Shown: positions 34,889 to 43,684 of the stretch, piece by piece
Numbering within the stretch: the first letter of the stretch is position 1
How the letters are laid out: the number at the start of each line of letters is the position of its first letter
Origin: Escherichia sp. ESNIH1
GTDB taxonomy: Bacteria; Pseudomonadota; Gammaproteobacteria; Enterobacterales; Enterobacteriaceae
Reading direction: 5' to 3'
Assembly: GCA_002918705.1 (NCBI GenBank)
Contig: PQKR01000002.1
Coordinates: forward strand, 434,001-498,000
DNA: 64,000 bases
The notes under the pieces: model-generated
What the model saw: the letters and a program-made list of their open reading frames with translations, nothing else
The model's database searches: none
Told to the model about the DNA's origin: nothing
Translations under genes and position numbers: made by a program

Positions 34889-35054
34889 GCCGCATCCGTA
34901 GGCAAATCAGCGGTAGGTTGTTTCGATTCAGCCTAATTTAGCGTTATGATATTTAGAGGGATAAAATCATTGTCATCAGCAACGGCTAAAAGTATGTTTA
35001 CCCTACAGCGGTTGCTTTAACGAATCCGAATCTGATATTAGCAGGGGTGTAAAA

Positions 35055-35396
35055 ATGGAAACTACTAAGCCTTCATTCCAGGACGTTCTGGAGTTCGTGC
35101 GTCTGTTCCGCCGTAAGAACAAACTACAGCGTGAAATTCAGGACGTTGAGAAAAAGATCCGTGATAACCAGAAACGCGTTCTGCTGCTGGATAACCTGAG
35201 CGACTACATCAAGCCGGGGATGAGCGTTGAAGCGATCCAGGGCATCATCGCCAGCATGAAAAGCGACTACGAAGACCGCGTAGATGATTACATCATCAAA
35301 AACGCTGAAATTTCGAAAGAGCGCCGTGAAATCTCTAAAAAGCTGAAGACGATGGGCGAGCTGAAGCACGCCGTTGTTGAAGCGAAAGACGAGTAA
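35055..35396 (+). CDS. yeeX: DUF496 protein YeeX
   Basis: This 113-aa, highly charged, largely alpha-helical protein is almost identical to E. coli YeeX over the first 90 residues. Heptad patterns near 22-45 ([16 protein letters not shown]) and 80-100 suggest coiled coils. The C-terminal tail (HAVVEAKDE) differs from the E. coli one. Its function is unknown; the strong conservation suggests a conserved structural or nucleoid role. It has the ribosome site GCAGGGG. Confidence 0.93.
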   Translation: METTKPSFQDVLEFVRLFRRKNKLQREIQDVEKKIRDNQKRVLLLDNLSDYIKPGMSVEAIQGIIASMKSDYEDRVDDYIIKNAEISKERREISKKLKTMGELKHAVVEAKDE

Positions 35397-35404
35397 CGCC
35401 TTCC

Positions 35405-35434
35405 GGCCGGATCTGGCATCGCCGCCATCCGGCC
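35405..35434. repeat. REP-like hairpin after yeeX
   Basis: GGCCGGAT (35405-35412) pairs with ATCCGGCC (35427-35434), with a REP-like core between. It sits between the convergent yeeX and ArsR-type genes and may protect or end both transcripts. Confidence 0.7.
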
Positions 35435-35474
35435 TTTACCCTCTCCTCAGATCCTTCTTTACCTAACGGTTAGA

Positions 35475-35783
35475 CTACTGCTCGGCATGGATGGCATTGA
35501 GCAGAATATCCATCAGCCCCGGAAAGCGAGCATCGAGATCGTCCCGCCGCAGTGAGATCAGATTTTCCCGGCCCTGCGGACGCTGCCAGATCACGCCGCT
35601 GTCACGCAGCACACGCCAGTGGTGGGTCATGGTCGATTTTGCCACGTCCTTGCGCAGTGACCCGCAGGCCTGCTCTCCTTCATCCGCCAGGGTTCTGACT
35701 ATCTCCAGGCGCAGCGGATTTCCCAGCGCGAACAGTACATTTTCGAGGCGGATTTTTGCCCGATCGGGATGGCTGGCAATCAT
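35475..35783 (-). CDS. ArsR-family helix-turn-helix regulator
   Basis: This 102-aa winged-helix protein of the ArsR/SmtB fold has ALGNPLRLEIVRTLADEGEQACGSL (helices 2-3), the recognition segment AKSTMTHHWRVLRDSGVIWQ, and the wing with QGRENLISLRRDDLD. The metal-binding ELCVCDL-type motif is missing; only one Cys is present, so metal sensing is unlikely. It is divergent from the EF-G paralogue at 36006 with 222 bases between, so it probably represses that gene and itself. Confidence 0.88.
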   Translation of the reverse strand: MIASHPDRAKIRLENVLFALGNPLRLEIVRTLADEGEQACGSLRKDVAKSTMTHHWRVLRDSGVIWQRPQGRENLISLRRDDLDARFPGLMDILLNAIHAEQ

Positions 35784-35837
35784 AGTGTTCCTGAGTCAAT
35801 AAGCACAAATAGTGACCAGCAAGCTGGCTGACGCATA

Positions 35838-35914
35838 CTATACCTAAACCCAACGGCGAGTGCTATGCGACCGCGGCAGCGAGATTATCTTCCATAACTA
35901 TAGCTAAAATAGTT
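35838..35914. promoter_or_regulatory. candidate operator repeats of the ArsR-type regulator
   Basis: CTATACCTAAA (35838-35848) and CTATAGCTAAA (35898-35908) form direct repeats exactly 60 bases apart with one mismatch. The second lies in the inverted repeat AACTAT-N7-ATAGTT (35896-35914). The placement in the divergent promoter region suggests regulator binding; this is inference from pattern only. Confidence 0.45.
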
Positions 35915-36005
35915 CGTATATACTCGTACAGTTGGACTATGATGAGGACGTTAAACCCAAATGGCCGCTCTGGCCGCTAACTGTCAAACTGACTAAGGAC
36001 GCATC

Positions 36006-38111
36006 ATGCCCCGACCCATCCCCCTCGAGCGCTATCGCAACATTGGTATTTCTGCCCACATTGATGCCGGCAAAACCACCACCACTGAACGGATCCTGTT
36101 TTACACCGGCATGAGCCATAAGCTTGGTGAAGTTCACGATGGCGCAGCGACGACAGACTGGATGGCGCAGGAGCAAGAGCGCGGAATTACCATTACCTCT
36201 GCGGCAGTAAGCTGCTTCTGGCCCGGTATGGACCGGGGCTTTGAGCCGCATCGGATCAACATCATCGACACCCCCGGCCACGTTGACTTCACCATCGAAG
36301 TAGAACGCTCTATGCGCGTGCTGGACGGCGCGGTAATGGTCTACGACTCTGTGGGCGGCGTGCAGCCCCAGTCGGAGACCGTCTGGCGGCAGGCCAACAA
36401 GTACCACGTGCCCCGGCTGGCCTTCGTCAACAAGATGGACCGCCCCGGGGCAGACTTCTTCCGCGTGGTACAGATGATGATCGACCGCCTGAAGGCGCAC
36501 CCGGTGCCGATTGTGATCCCTATCGGGGCAGAAGAGCACTTCACTGGCGTGGTCGATCTTATCAAGATGCGGGAAATCATCTGGGACGACGCTACCCAGG
36601 GGATGGCGTTCAGCTATGCGCCGGTGCCGGACGAACTGCTGGCAACGGCAAAAGAGTGGCGTGAAAAAATGGTCTCGGCGGCGGCGGAGGCCAGCGAAGA
36701 GCTGATGGCTAAGTATCTGGAAAACGGCGATCTGGAGGAGGCGGAGATCATCAGTGGCCTGCGTGCCCGCACCGTAGCCGGTGAGATCCAGCCGGTGCTC
36801 TGCGGCAGCGCCTTTAAAAACAAAGGGGTACAACGCGTGCTTGATGCGGTGGTGGAGCTGATGCCATCCCCGCTTGATATTCCCGCCATTAAAGGCGTGG
36901 ATGAGAAGGGGGCGACTGCCGAGCGCCATCCGGACGATCGCGAGCCGTTCTCTGCTCTGGCCTTTAAGCTGATGACCGATCCCTATGTGGGCCAGCTCAC
37001 CTTTATCCGCGTCTACTCCGGCGTGCTTAAAAAAGGCGACGCGGTGTGGAACCCGGTTAAGGGCAAGAAGGAGCGCATCGGGCGCATTGTGCTAATGCAC
37101 GCCAACGACCGTCACGAGGTGGACGAGCTGCGGGCAGGGGATATTGCCGCCTGCGTCGGGCTGAAGGATGTCACTACCGGCGACACGCTTTGCGCTCCGG
37201 AGGCGGTTATCACCCTGGAACGTATGGAGTTTCCCGATCCGGTGATCTCCCTGGCGATTGAGCCGAAGACCAAGGCGGATCAGGAGAAGATGGGCATCGC
37301 CCTGCAGCGGCTGGCAGCGGAGGATCCCTCGTTCCATCTGCATACCGATGAGGAGTCGGGCCAGACCATCATCTCCGGCATGGGCGAGCTGCATCTGGAG
37401 ATTATCGTCGACCGCATGCGGCGGGAGTTTGGCGTGGAGGCCAACATTGGTCGCCCGCAGGTCACCTACCGGGAGACGATCCGCAAAACGGTGAAGGATA
37501 TCGAAGGCAAGTTTGTCCGCCAGTCTGGCGGTAAAGGGCAGTACGGCCACGTGGTGCTAACCCTGGAGCCGCTGGAGGGGGGCAAAGGCTTTATCTTTGA
37601 GGATGCCACCAAGGGCGGCGTCGTGCCCCGTGAGTTTATTCCTTCCGTGGAAAAAGGGCTGCGGGAGGCGATCAACAGCGGCGTGCTGGCGGGTTACCCG
37701 GTGGTAGATATCAAGGCGACGCTGACCTTTGGCTCCTACCATGACGTCGACTCCTCGGAGCTGGCCTTCAGAATGGCGGCGATTTTCGGCTTTAAAGAGG
37801 GGGCTAAGCGTGCCGATCCAGCCATTCTCGAGCCGATTATGCACGTGGAGGTGGAGACGCCTGAGGAGTATGCCGGGAACGTGATGGGGGATCTCTCTTC
37901 CCGCCGCGGCATGGTTCAGGGGATGGATGAGCGGTTGGGGAGCCAGATTATCCGCGCCGACGTGCCGCTGGCGGAGATGTTTGGCTACTCCACCACGCTG
38001 CGCTCAATGTCCCAGGGACGCGCCACCTACAGCATGGAGTTCCACCACTATGCAGAAGCGCCGCGTAACGTGGCAGACAGCATTATCGCCAGCCGGGCCA
38101 AAACCGCATAA
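36006..38111 (+). CDS. elongation factor G paralogue
   Basis: This 701-aa translational GTPase has the full EF-G layout: G1 AHIDAGKTT (residues 17-25), switch motif [10 protein letters not shown]3 DTPGHVDF, G4 NKMDRPGA, then domain II, domain III ([19 protein letters not shown]), the domain IV tip ([10 protein letters not shown]) and domain V ([12 protein letters not shown]). The housekeeping enteric fusA lies in the str operon with rpsL, rpsG and tuf, so this solitary copy is a second EF-G. It should catalyse translocation and/or ribosome recycling. The N-terminus [14 protein letters not shown] looks like proteobacterial EF-G1 types outside the enterics, hinting at transfer. It is divergent from an ArsR regulator, so it is probably conditional. 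Confidence 0.93.
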   Translation: MPRPIPLERYRNIGISAHIDAGKTTTTERILFYTGMSHKLGEVHDGAATTDWMAQEQERGITITSAAVSCFWPGMDRGFEPHRINIIDTPGHVDFTIEVERSMRVLDGAVMVYDSVGGVQPQSETVWRQANKYHVPRLAFVNKMDRPGADFFRVVQMMIDRLKAHPVPIVIPIGAEEHFTGVVDLIKMREIIWDDATQGMAFSYAPVPDELLATAKEWREKMVSAAAEASEELMAKYLENGDLEEAEIISGLRARTVAGEIQPVLCGSAFKNKGVQRVLDAVVELMPSPLDIPAIKGVDEKGATAERHPDDREPFSALAFKLMTDPYVGQLTFIRVYSGVLKKGDAVWNPVKGKKERIGRIVLMHANDRHEVDELRAGDIAACVGLKDVTTGDTLCAPEAVITLERMEFPDPVISLAIEPKTKADQEKMGIALQRLAAEDPSFHLHTDEESGQTIISGMGELHLEIIVDRMRREFGVEANIGRPQVTYRETIRKTVKDIEGKFVRQSGGKGQYGHVVLTLEPLEGGKGFIFEDATKGGVVPREFIPSVEKGLREAINSGVLAGYPVVDIKATLTFGSYHDVDSSELAFRMAAIFGFKEGAKRADPAILEPIMHVEVETPEEYAGNVMGDLSSRRGMVQGMDERLGSQIIRADVPLAEMFGYSTTLRSMSQGRATYSMEFHHYAEAPRNVADSIIASRAKTA

Positions 38112-38135
38112 CCGGCTAAATGACTCCCGCTAAAC

Positions 38136-38177
38136 GCGCCCCGGCATGGCTAACCCTGCCGGGGCGCTCATTTTTTT
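38136..38177 (+). terminator. terminator after the EF-G paralogue
   Basis: GCGCCCCGGCA (38136-38146) pairs with TGCCGGGGCGC (38157-38167), followed by TCA and seven T. It separates the EF-G gene from the liv-type operon. Confidence 0.9.
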
Positions 38178-38375
38178 CATTGCAGCGGTAAAATCGCTCA
38201 ACTCAGTGATCTCCGCTGCAAATTTGTACAAGCGGGGTGCGCAGGCTCACTTTCCCACAGCTATGTTTAAGATTCTGGACGGTCCGGACACCGCGTAGCC
38301 CAGCCAGCCATGTGATGGCGACCTCTTCCACGCCGCCGCTGGCGTCGGGTTCTGAACCGTGCTGAGGATTAACAC

Positions 38376-39485
38376 ATGTCTATCAAAACGCTTACGTTAC
38401 CGCTTGCTCTGCTGAGCTGCCTGGGTGCTGCGTTTTATGCGCAGGCGGATATCACCATCGGCGTAGCCGGGCCGTTCACCGGCCCCAACGCAACCTACGG
38501 GGCACAGTACTGGAAAGGGGCAACCCAGGCGGCGGCAGATATCAACGCGGCGGGCGGCATCAAGGGCGAGAAGATCGTGCTGGTGCAGGGGGATGACGCC
38601 TGCGAACCCAAGCAGGCGGTGGCGGTGGCCAACCGGCTGGTAGACGAAGAGAAGGTTTCTGCCGTGGTGGGCCACTTCTGCTCCTCCTCCACAATGCCCT
38701 CGTCGGAGGTTTATGACGAAGCCGGTGTCCTGACCATTACCCCCGGATCAACTAACCCGCAAATTACCGAGCGAGGCATGCAAAACATGTTTCGCATGTG
38801 CGGCCGCGACGATCAGCAGGGCGTGGTGGCGGCAAACTATATCCTCGACGTGCTAAAAGCAAAAAAAGTTGCCGTGATCCACGACAAGGACACCTACGGC
38901 CAGGGGCTGGCGGACGCGATGTGCGCGGCGTTGGAGAAGCGCGGCGTCAAAGAGGTGCTCTATGAGGGATTATCCCGTGGCGAAAAAGATTTCAACGCGC
39001 TGGTCACTAAGGTGGGCGCGCTGAAGCCTGACGTGGTCTACTTTGGCGGTTGTCATCCGGAGGCCGGGCCGCTGATACGCCAGATGCGCGAGCAGGGCGT
39101 GGAGGCGAAATTCTTCTCCGGCGACTGCGTGGTGACCGAGGAGCTGGTGACGGCTGCAGGCGGAGCGCAGTTCACTAACGGCGTACTGATGACCTTCGGT
39201 AAAGATCCGCGCACTATCCCGGCGGGTAAAGCGGTGATTGAAAAGTTCCGCACCGCAGGCTTTGAACCAGAAGGCTACACCCTCTATGCCTACGCCTCTA
39301 TTCAGGCTATCGCCGCCGCCTATAACGCCGTCGGCAAAGACAACGAGAAAGCCAGCGCCTGGCTGAAGTCCAACAGCGTGGATACGGTGATGGGGCCGAA
39401 AGCCTGGGATGGAAAGGGCGATCTCAAGGTCTCGGACTATGTCGTCTATCAGTGGGATGACAAGGGCAAATATCACCAGCTGTAA
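38376..39485 (+). CDS. branched-chain amino acid ABC transporter, periplasmic binding protein
   Basis: This 369-aa protein has a signal peptide (cleavage after YAQA, about residue 24) followed by the mature start DITIGVAGPFTGPNATYG, typical of LivJ/LivK type I periplasmic binding proteins. Conserved features include QGDDACEPKQAV, the region VVGHFCSSSTMP and YASIQAIAAAY near the end. It captures a branched-chain or related amino acid and delivers it to the permease encoded downstream. Two Cys pairs may form disulfides as in LivJ. Exact ligand unknown. It is the first gene of a five-gene operon. Confidence 0.93.
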   Translation: MSIKTLTLPLALLSCLGAAFYAQADITIGVAGPFTGPNATYGAQYWKGATQAAADINAAGGIKGEKIVLVQGDDACEPKQAVAVANRLVDEEKVSAVVGHFCSSSTMPSSEVYDEAGVLTITPGSTNPQITERGMQNMFRMCGRDDQQGVVAANYILDVLKAKKVAVIHDKDTYGQGLADAMCAALEKRGVKEVLYEGLSRGEKDFNALVTKVGALKPDVVYFGGCHPEAGPLIRQMREQGVEAKFFSGDCVVTEELVTAAGGAQFTNGVLMTFGKDPRTIPAGKAVIEKFRTAGFEPEGYTLYAYASIQAIAAAYNAVGKDNEKASAWLKSNSVDTVMGPKAWDGKGDLKVSDYVVYQWDDKGKYHQL

Positions 39486-39515
39486 TCCCATCCACCGGGG
39501 GCGAGGGCGTTCACT

Positions 39516-40430
39516 ATGGATGCATTCTTCTTGCAGCAGCTTATCAACGGCCTGACGCTGGGCGCGGTGTATGGCCTGATCGCTATCGGCTACACGATGG
39601 TGTATGGCATCATCGGTATGATCAACTTTGCCCACGGCGAGGTCTATATGATCTCGGCCTATCTCTGCGCCATCGGCCTCGGTCTGCTGTCGTGGTTTGG
39701 CCTGCACTCCTTCCCGCTGCTGATCTTTGGCACGCTGATCTTCACCGTGGTGATCACCGGCGTCTACGGCTGGGCTATCGAGCGTATCGCCTATCGACCG
39801 CTGCGTAACTCAACACGTCTCGCACCGCTGATCTCGGCAATCGGCATGTCGCTGATCCTGCAAAACTACGTCCAGATCAGCCAGGGACCAAACCAGCAGG
39901 GGATCCCAACCCTGCTGAGCGGCGTGCTGCGCGTGGACGTTGGCGACGGCATTGTGCAGATCACCTGGACAAAGATTTTCATTGTGCTGGCGGCGCTGGC
40001 GGGAATGCTGCTGCTAACCTGGGTGATCCAGTTTACCCGTTTGGGGCGCATCTGCCGCGCTACGCAGCAGGATCGGCGGATGGCGTCGATCCTCGGCATC
40101 AACACCGATCGGGTTATCTCGCTGGTGTTTGTGATGGGGGCGGCGATGGCGGGGCTGGCAGGGGTGCTGGTGACCATGAACTACGGCACCTTTGATTTCT
40201 ATATTGGCTTTATCATTGGCGTAAAAGCGTTTACCGCCGCCGTGCTGGGTGGGATAGGTTCGCTGCCCGGCGCGATGCTGGGCGGCCTGCTGCTGGGCAT
40301 CGCCGAAGCGCAGTTCGCCGGGCTGGTCAACTCCGACTATAAAGATGTTTTCTCCTTTGCGCTGCTGGTTGCCATCCTGATTTTTCGCCCGCAGGGGCTG
40401 CTGGGCCGCCCTGTGGTGGCGAAAGTATGA
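39516..40430 (+). CDS. livH: branched-chain amino acid ABC transporter permease LivH
   Basis: This 304-aa inner-membrane permease has about eight helices. Signatures are LINGLTLGAVYGLIAIGYTMVYG at the N-terminus, NFAHGEVYM, and the ATP-subunit contact loop with ATQQDRRMASILGINTDR. It pairs with the LivM protein to form the membrane pore. It lies 30 bases after the binding-protein gene and its stop is next to the livM ribosome site. Confidence 0.94.
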   Translation: MDAFFLQQLINGLTLGAVYGLIAIGYTMVYGIIGMINFAHGEVYMISAYLCAIGLGLLSWFGLHSFPLLIFGTLIFTVVITGVYGWAIERIAYRPLRNSTRLAPLISAIGMSLILQNYVQISQGPNQQGIPTLLSGVLRVDVGDGIVQITWTKIFIVLAALAGMLLLTWVIQFTRLGRICRATQQDRRMASILGINTDRVISLVFVMGAAMAGLAGVLVTMNYGTFDFYIGFIIGVKAFTAAVLGGIGSLPGAMLGGLLLGIAEAQFAGLVNSDYKDVFSFALLVAILIFRPQGLLGRPVVAKV

Positions 40431-40441
40431 GGAGCGCGACC

Positions 40442-41728
40442 ATGACGGATGAGCCATTAAAGCCCCGGCTGGATCTAAAACAGTGCCTGCGGGATACCTT
40501 CCTTGCCGGGCTGTGCGCGCTGGTGGTCTTCGGACCGATTGTCGGCGTAGTGCTTAAAGGCTACAGCTTTAATCTGGCTCCGGGACGCGTCGCGGTACTG
40601 GTGGCTATTGTCATGGTCGGACGTTTTTTGCTGAGCCTGGCGCTGCAAACGGCGCGCGGGCGACAATTTACCCGCCGCTTTGAGAGCGCTAACGACGGGG
40701 TGTTTGTCCGCTCGCCGGATCATATCTCCCACTTGCGCTGGGTTGGTCCGCTGCTGCTGGTACTGGCGATGCTGTTTCCCTTTGTCGCCAGCAAATATCT
40801 CCTGACCGTGGCAATCCTCGGATTAATCTACGTTCTGCTCGGGCTGGGTCTCAACATTGTAGTGGGCCTGGCGGGACTACTGGACCTCGGCTACGTCGCG
40901 TTTTACGCCATTGGTGCCTACGGTCTGGCGCTGGGATATCAATACCTCGGCCTGGGCTTCTGGGTAATGCTGCCCCTGGGGGCAATTATTGCCGCGCTGG
41001 CCGGGGCGCTGTTGGGTTTTCCGGTGTTGCGGATGCATGGCGACTACCTGGCGATTGTTACTCTCGGCTTCGGGGAGATCATCCGGCTGGTGCTGAACAA
41101 CTGGTTGAGCTTTACCGGCGGACCAAACGGCATCTCCGCGCCCGCGCCAACCTTTTTAGGACTCGAGTTTAGCCGTCGGGCGCGGGACGGCGGCGTCCCC
41201 TTTCATGAATTTTTTGGCATTACCTACAACCCCAATCTTAAGTTTATCTTTATCTACGCGGTGCTGGTTTTGGTCGTGGTATTAGTGCTGTTTATCAAAC
41301 ACCGGCTGACCACTATGCCCATTGGCCGGGCGTGGGAGGCGCTGCGAGAAGATGAAGTCGCCTGTCGCTCGCTGGGCTTAAACCACGTCCTGGTCAAGCT
41401 GTCGGCGTTTATGCTCGGCGCCTCCACCGCCGGGATTGCCGGTGTCTTCTTCGCTACCTACCAGGGGTTTGTCAATCCCACCTCGTTTACCTTTTTTGAG
41501 TCGGCGCTCATTCTTGCCATCGTGGTGCTGGGCGGAATGGGATCGACGCTCGGCGTTGTGCTGGCGGCGTTTATTCTCACCGTCGCTCCGGAACTGCTAC
41601 GGGATTTCGCCGAGTATCGCGTACTGCTGTTTGGCATGCTGATGGTGCTGATGATGATCTGGCGACCGCGTGGCCTGGTACGTACCAGCCGGGCCGGATT
41701 TGCCGTGCGTAAAGGCGTAGCGCCATGA
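40442..41728 (+). CDS. livM: branched-chain amino acid ABC transporter permease LivM
   Basis: This 428-aa second permease subunit is of the long LivM form: an N-terminal extension (about residues 1-100, DUF3382-like, with two helices) followed by the conserved permease with LGLNIVVGLAGLLDLGYVAFYAIGAY split by a turn, and the coupling loop REDEVACRSLGLNHV. I preferred the ATG at 40442, which has GAGGAG seven bases upstream, over the in-frame ATG at 40427 that overlaps livH. It overlaps livG by ATGA. Confidence 0.93.
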   Translation: MTDEPLKPRLDLKQCLRDTFLAGLCALVVFGPIVGVVLKGYSFNLAPGRVAVLVAIVMVGRFLLSLALQTARGRQFTRRFESANDGVFVRSPDHISHLRWVGPLLLVLAMLFPFVASKYLLTVAILGLIYVLLGLGLNIVVGLAGLLDLGYVAFYAIGAYGLALGYQYLGLGFWVMLPLGAIIAALAGALLGFPVLRMHGDYLAIVTLGFGEIIRLVLNNWLSFTGGPNGISAPAPTFLGLEFSRRARDGGVPFHEFFGITYNPNLKFIFIYAVLVLVVVLVLFIKHRLTTMPIGRAWEALREDEVACRSLGLNHVLVKLSAFMLGASTAGIAGVFFATYQGFVNPTSFTFFESALILAIVVLGGMGSTLGVVLAAFILTVAPELLRDFAEYRVLLFGMLMVLMMIWRPRGLVRTSRAGFAVRKGVAP

Positions 41729-42600
41729 GCGACGCTATCCTACGCGTGGAAAACCTGATGATGCACTTCGGCGGGATTAAAGCCCTCAACGACGTTAGCC
41801 TTGAGGTGGAGCGGGGGTCGATTACTGCGCTTATCGGCCCTAACGGCGCGGGGAAAACCACGGTATTCAACTGTCTGACCGGCTTTTACCAGGCTTCCGG
41901 CGGATCGATCCTGCTGGAGACGCGGTCGCGCACCACCGACATCGTGCAGGTGCTGGGTCAGACGCTGCGGGCAGGTGATTTCCTCCATCCGCGCCGCTTA
42001 ATGACCCGGATTGGCTACAAGATGTTTGGTGGCACCCATCTGGTTAACCGCGCCGGACTGGCGCGCACCTTTCAGAATATCCGCCTGTTTCGCGAGATGT
42101 CGGTGGTGGAGAACCTACTGGTGGCCCAGCACATGCAGGCCAACCGCAACCTTATCGCTGGGATCCTCAATACCCCCGGCTATCGTCGGGCGGAGAGTCA
42201 GGCTTTGGACCGGGCGTTCTACTGGCTGGAGGTTGTAGAGATGGTGGAGTGCGCCAACCGGCTGGCCGGGACACTCTCCTATGGCCAACAGCGTCGACTG
42301 GAGATCGCTCGTGCGATGTGCACCGGGCCGGAGATGATCTGCCTGGATGAGCCCGCCGCCGGGCTGAACCCCGTAGAGACCCACGCCCTGAGCCGGATCG
42401 TGCGTACTCTACGCGAGCAGCATGGCGTAACGGTGCTGCTGATCGAGCATGACATGGGGATGGTGATGTCGATTGCCGACTGGGTGATCGTCCTCGATCA
42501 CGGCAACGTTATCGCGCGCGGCACGCCAAAGGCGATCCAGGCCAATGCCAGCGTCATTGCTGCCTATCTTGGGACCGACGAGGAGGCGATGGATCGATGA
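41725..42600 (+). CDS. livG: branched-chain amino acid ABC transporter ATPase LivG
   Basis: This 291-aa ATPase has Walker A GPNGAGKTT (residues 38-46), the ABC signature LSYGQQRRLEIARAM, and Walker B CLDEPAAGLNP. It is about 35 residues longer than E. coli LivG (255) because of an insertion after Walker A (about residues 62-100, containing DIVQVLGQTLRAGDF) seen in some other proteobacterial LivG proteins. ATGA overlaps on both sides couple it to livM and livF. Confidence 0.94.
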   Translation: MSDAILRVENLMMHFGGIKALNDVSLEVERGSITALIGPNGAGKTTVFNCLTGFYQASGGSILLETRSRTTDIVQVLGQTLRAGDFLHPRRLMTRIGYKMFGGTHLVNRAGLARTFQNIRLFREMSVVENLLVAQHMQANRNLIAGILNTPGYRRAESQALDRAFYWLEVVEMVECANRLAGTLSYGQQRRLEIARAMCTGPEMICLDEPAAGLNPVETHALSRIVRTLREQHGVTVLLIEHDMGMVMSIADWVIVLDHGNVIARGTPKAIQANASVIAAYLGTDEEAMDR

Positions 42601-43313
42601 GCCAGCCGCTGCTTGAGTTTCACCGGGTCGACGTCTTTTATGGTCCGATTCAGGCTCTCAAGAACGTCTCTTTGACGGTAAACGAGGGCGAAACCGTCTC
42701 GCTGATCGGTGCCAACGGCGCGGGCAAGTCGACGCTGCTGATGTCGGTTTTTGGTCAGCCGCGTATTGCCAGCGGAGAGATACGCTATCGCGGGGAGGAT
42801 ATTAGCCGTAAGTCTACCCACTTTATCGCCAGCAACGGCATCGCCCAGGCTCCGGAAGGGCGACGCATCTTTCCTGACATGACGGTGGAGGAGAATCTGC
42901 TGATGGGCACCATCCCCATCGGCGACCGCTACCAGAAAGAGGACAAGGCGCGGATGTACCAAATTTTCCCCCTGCTGGAAGAGCGACGTAGCCAGCGGGC
43001 GATGACCCTTTCCGGCGGCGAGCAGCAGATGCTGGCTATTGCCCGGGCGCTGATGAGTCGCCCCCGGCTGCTATTGCTGGATGAACCCAGCCTGGGCCTC
43101 GCCCCGCTGGTGGTGAAGCAAATTTTCCAGATCCTGCGTGAGTTGACGCAGGAGGGAATGACGCTGTTCCTGGTGGAGCAGAATGCCAATCATGCCCTGA
43201 AACTTTCCGACCGCGCTTATGTGATGGTCAACGGTGAGATCCGTCTTAGCGGTAGCGGCGCGCAGCTGCTGGCCGACCCCGACGTCCGTAAAGCCTATCT
43301 TGGTGGAGCCTAA
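42597..43313 (+). CDS. livF: branched-chain amino acid ABC transporter ATPase LivF
   Basis: This 238-aa second ATPase has Walker A GANGAGKST (38-46), signature LSGGEQQMLAIARAL, and Walker B LLLDEPSLGLAP. It is the last gene of the operon; no clear terminator follows, and the next 370 bases are AT-rich. The E. coli liv genes lie elsewhere (near 76 min), so this copy at the yeeX-asn region is additional or relocated. Confidence 0.94.
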   Translation: MSQPLLEFHRVDVFYGPIQALKNVSLTVNEGETVSLIGANGAGKSTLLMSVFGQPRIASGEIRYRGEDISRKSTHFIASNGIAQAPEGRRIFPDMTVEENLLMGTIPIGDRYQKEDKARMYQIFPLLEERRSQRAMTLSGGEQQMLAIARALMSRPRLLLLDEPSLGLAPLVVKQIFQILRELTQEGMTLFLVEQNANHALKLSDRAYVMVNGEIRLSGSGAQLLADPDVRKAYLGGA

Positions 43314-43684
43314 TCCGCATCCCTTTACCTGCCTCAATAAATACCCGTCATATAAAATTAAATGCTAATTATTAAATATAATTGATAACTTAAAATATGT
43401 TAACGAATAACAATGCCCAGCATGAAAATCAATGCAGCAATGTGCATTTTAGAAACGGAGGCATGTAATCTTTGTTTATTGTATCGCTCATTACTTTTTT
43501 TACTTAAGGATAATCTTAATTCATGCAAACCTATTATTAGGCTTCGATGGCTAAAAATAGATAACATTGTAACTGTATGTTTTTATTGTATTAACATGAA
43601 AATATCTCCTTAGGTTGTCGCGCCGTTTTGTATTTAATGTGAAAAGGGTGTTATCTATTTTATATTAAAAACCCAGGGCGGAAA
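43314..43684. other. AT-rich leader region upstream of the Tc toxin genes
   Basis: 371 bases, strikingly AT-rich compared with livF. A TATAAT occurs at 43377-43382. A 66-codon frame (43413-43613) has no family resemblance or good ribosome site, and I do not call it. Such DNA is typical of H-NS-silenced accessory promoters; the Tc promoter should be here. Confidence 0.5.

Noticed and set aside
36006..38111. Ribosome protection resistance protein (TetM-like) instead of EF-G
   Set aside because: Full-length similarity, domain IV tip [10 protein letters not shown] and the C-terminal motifs are those of EF-G proper.
43413..43613. 66-codon plus-strand frame before the Tc genes
   Set aside because: AT-rich, no convincing ribosome site, no recognisable motif; likely chance.
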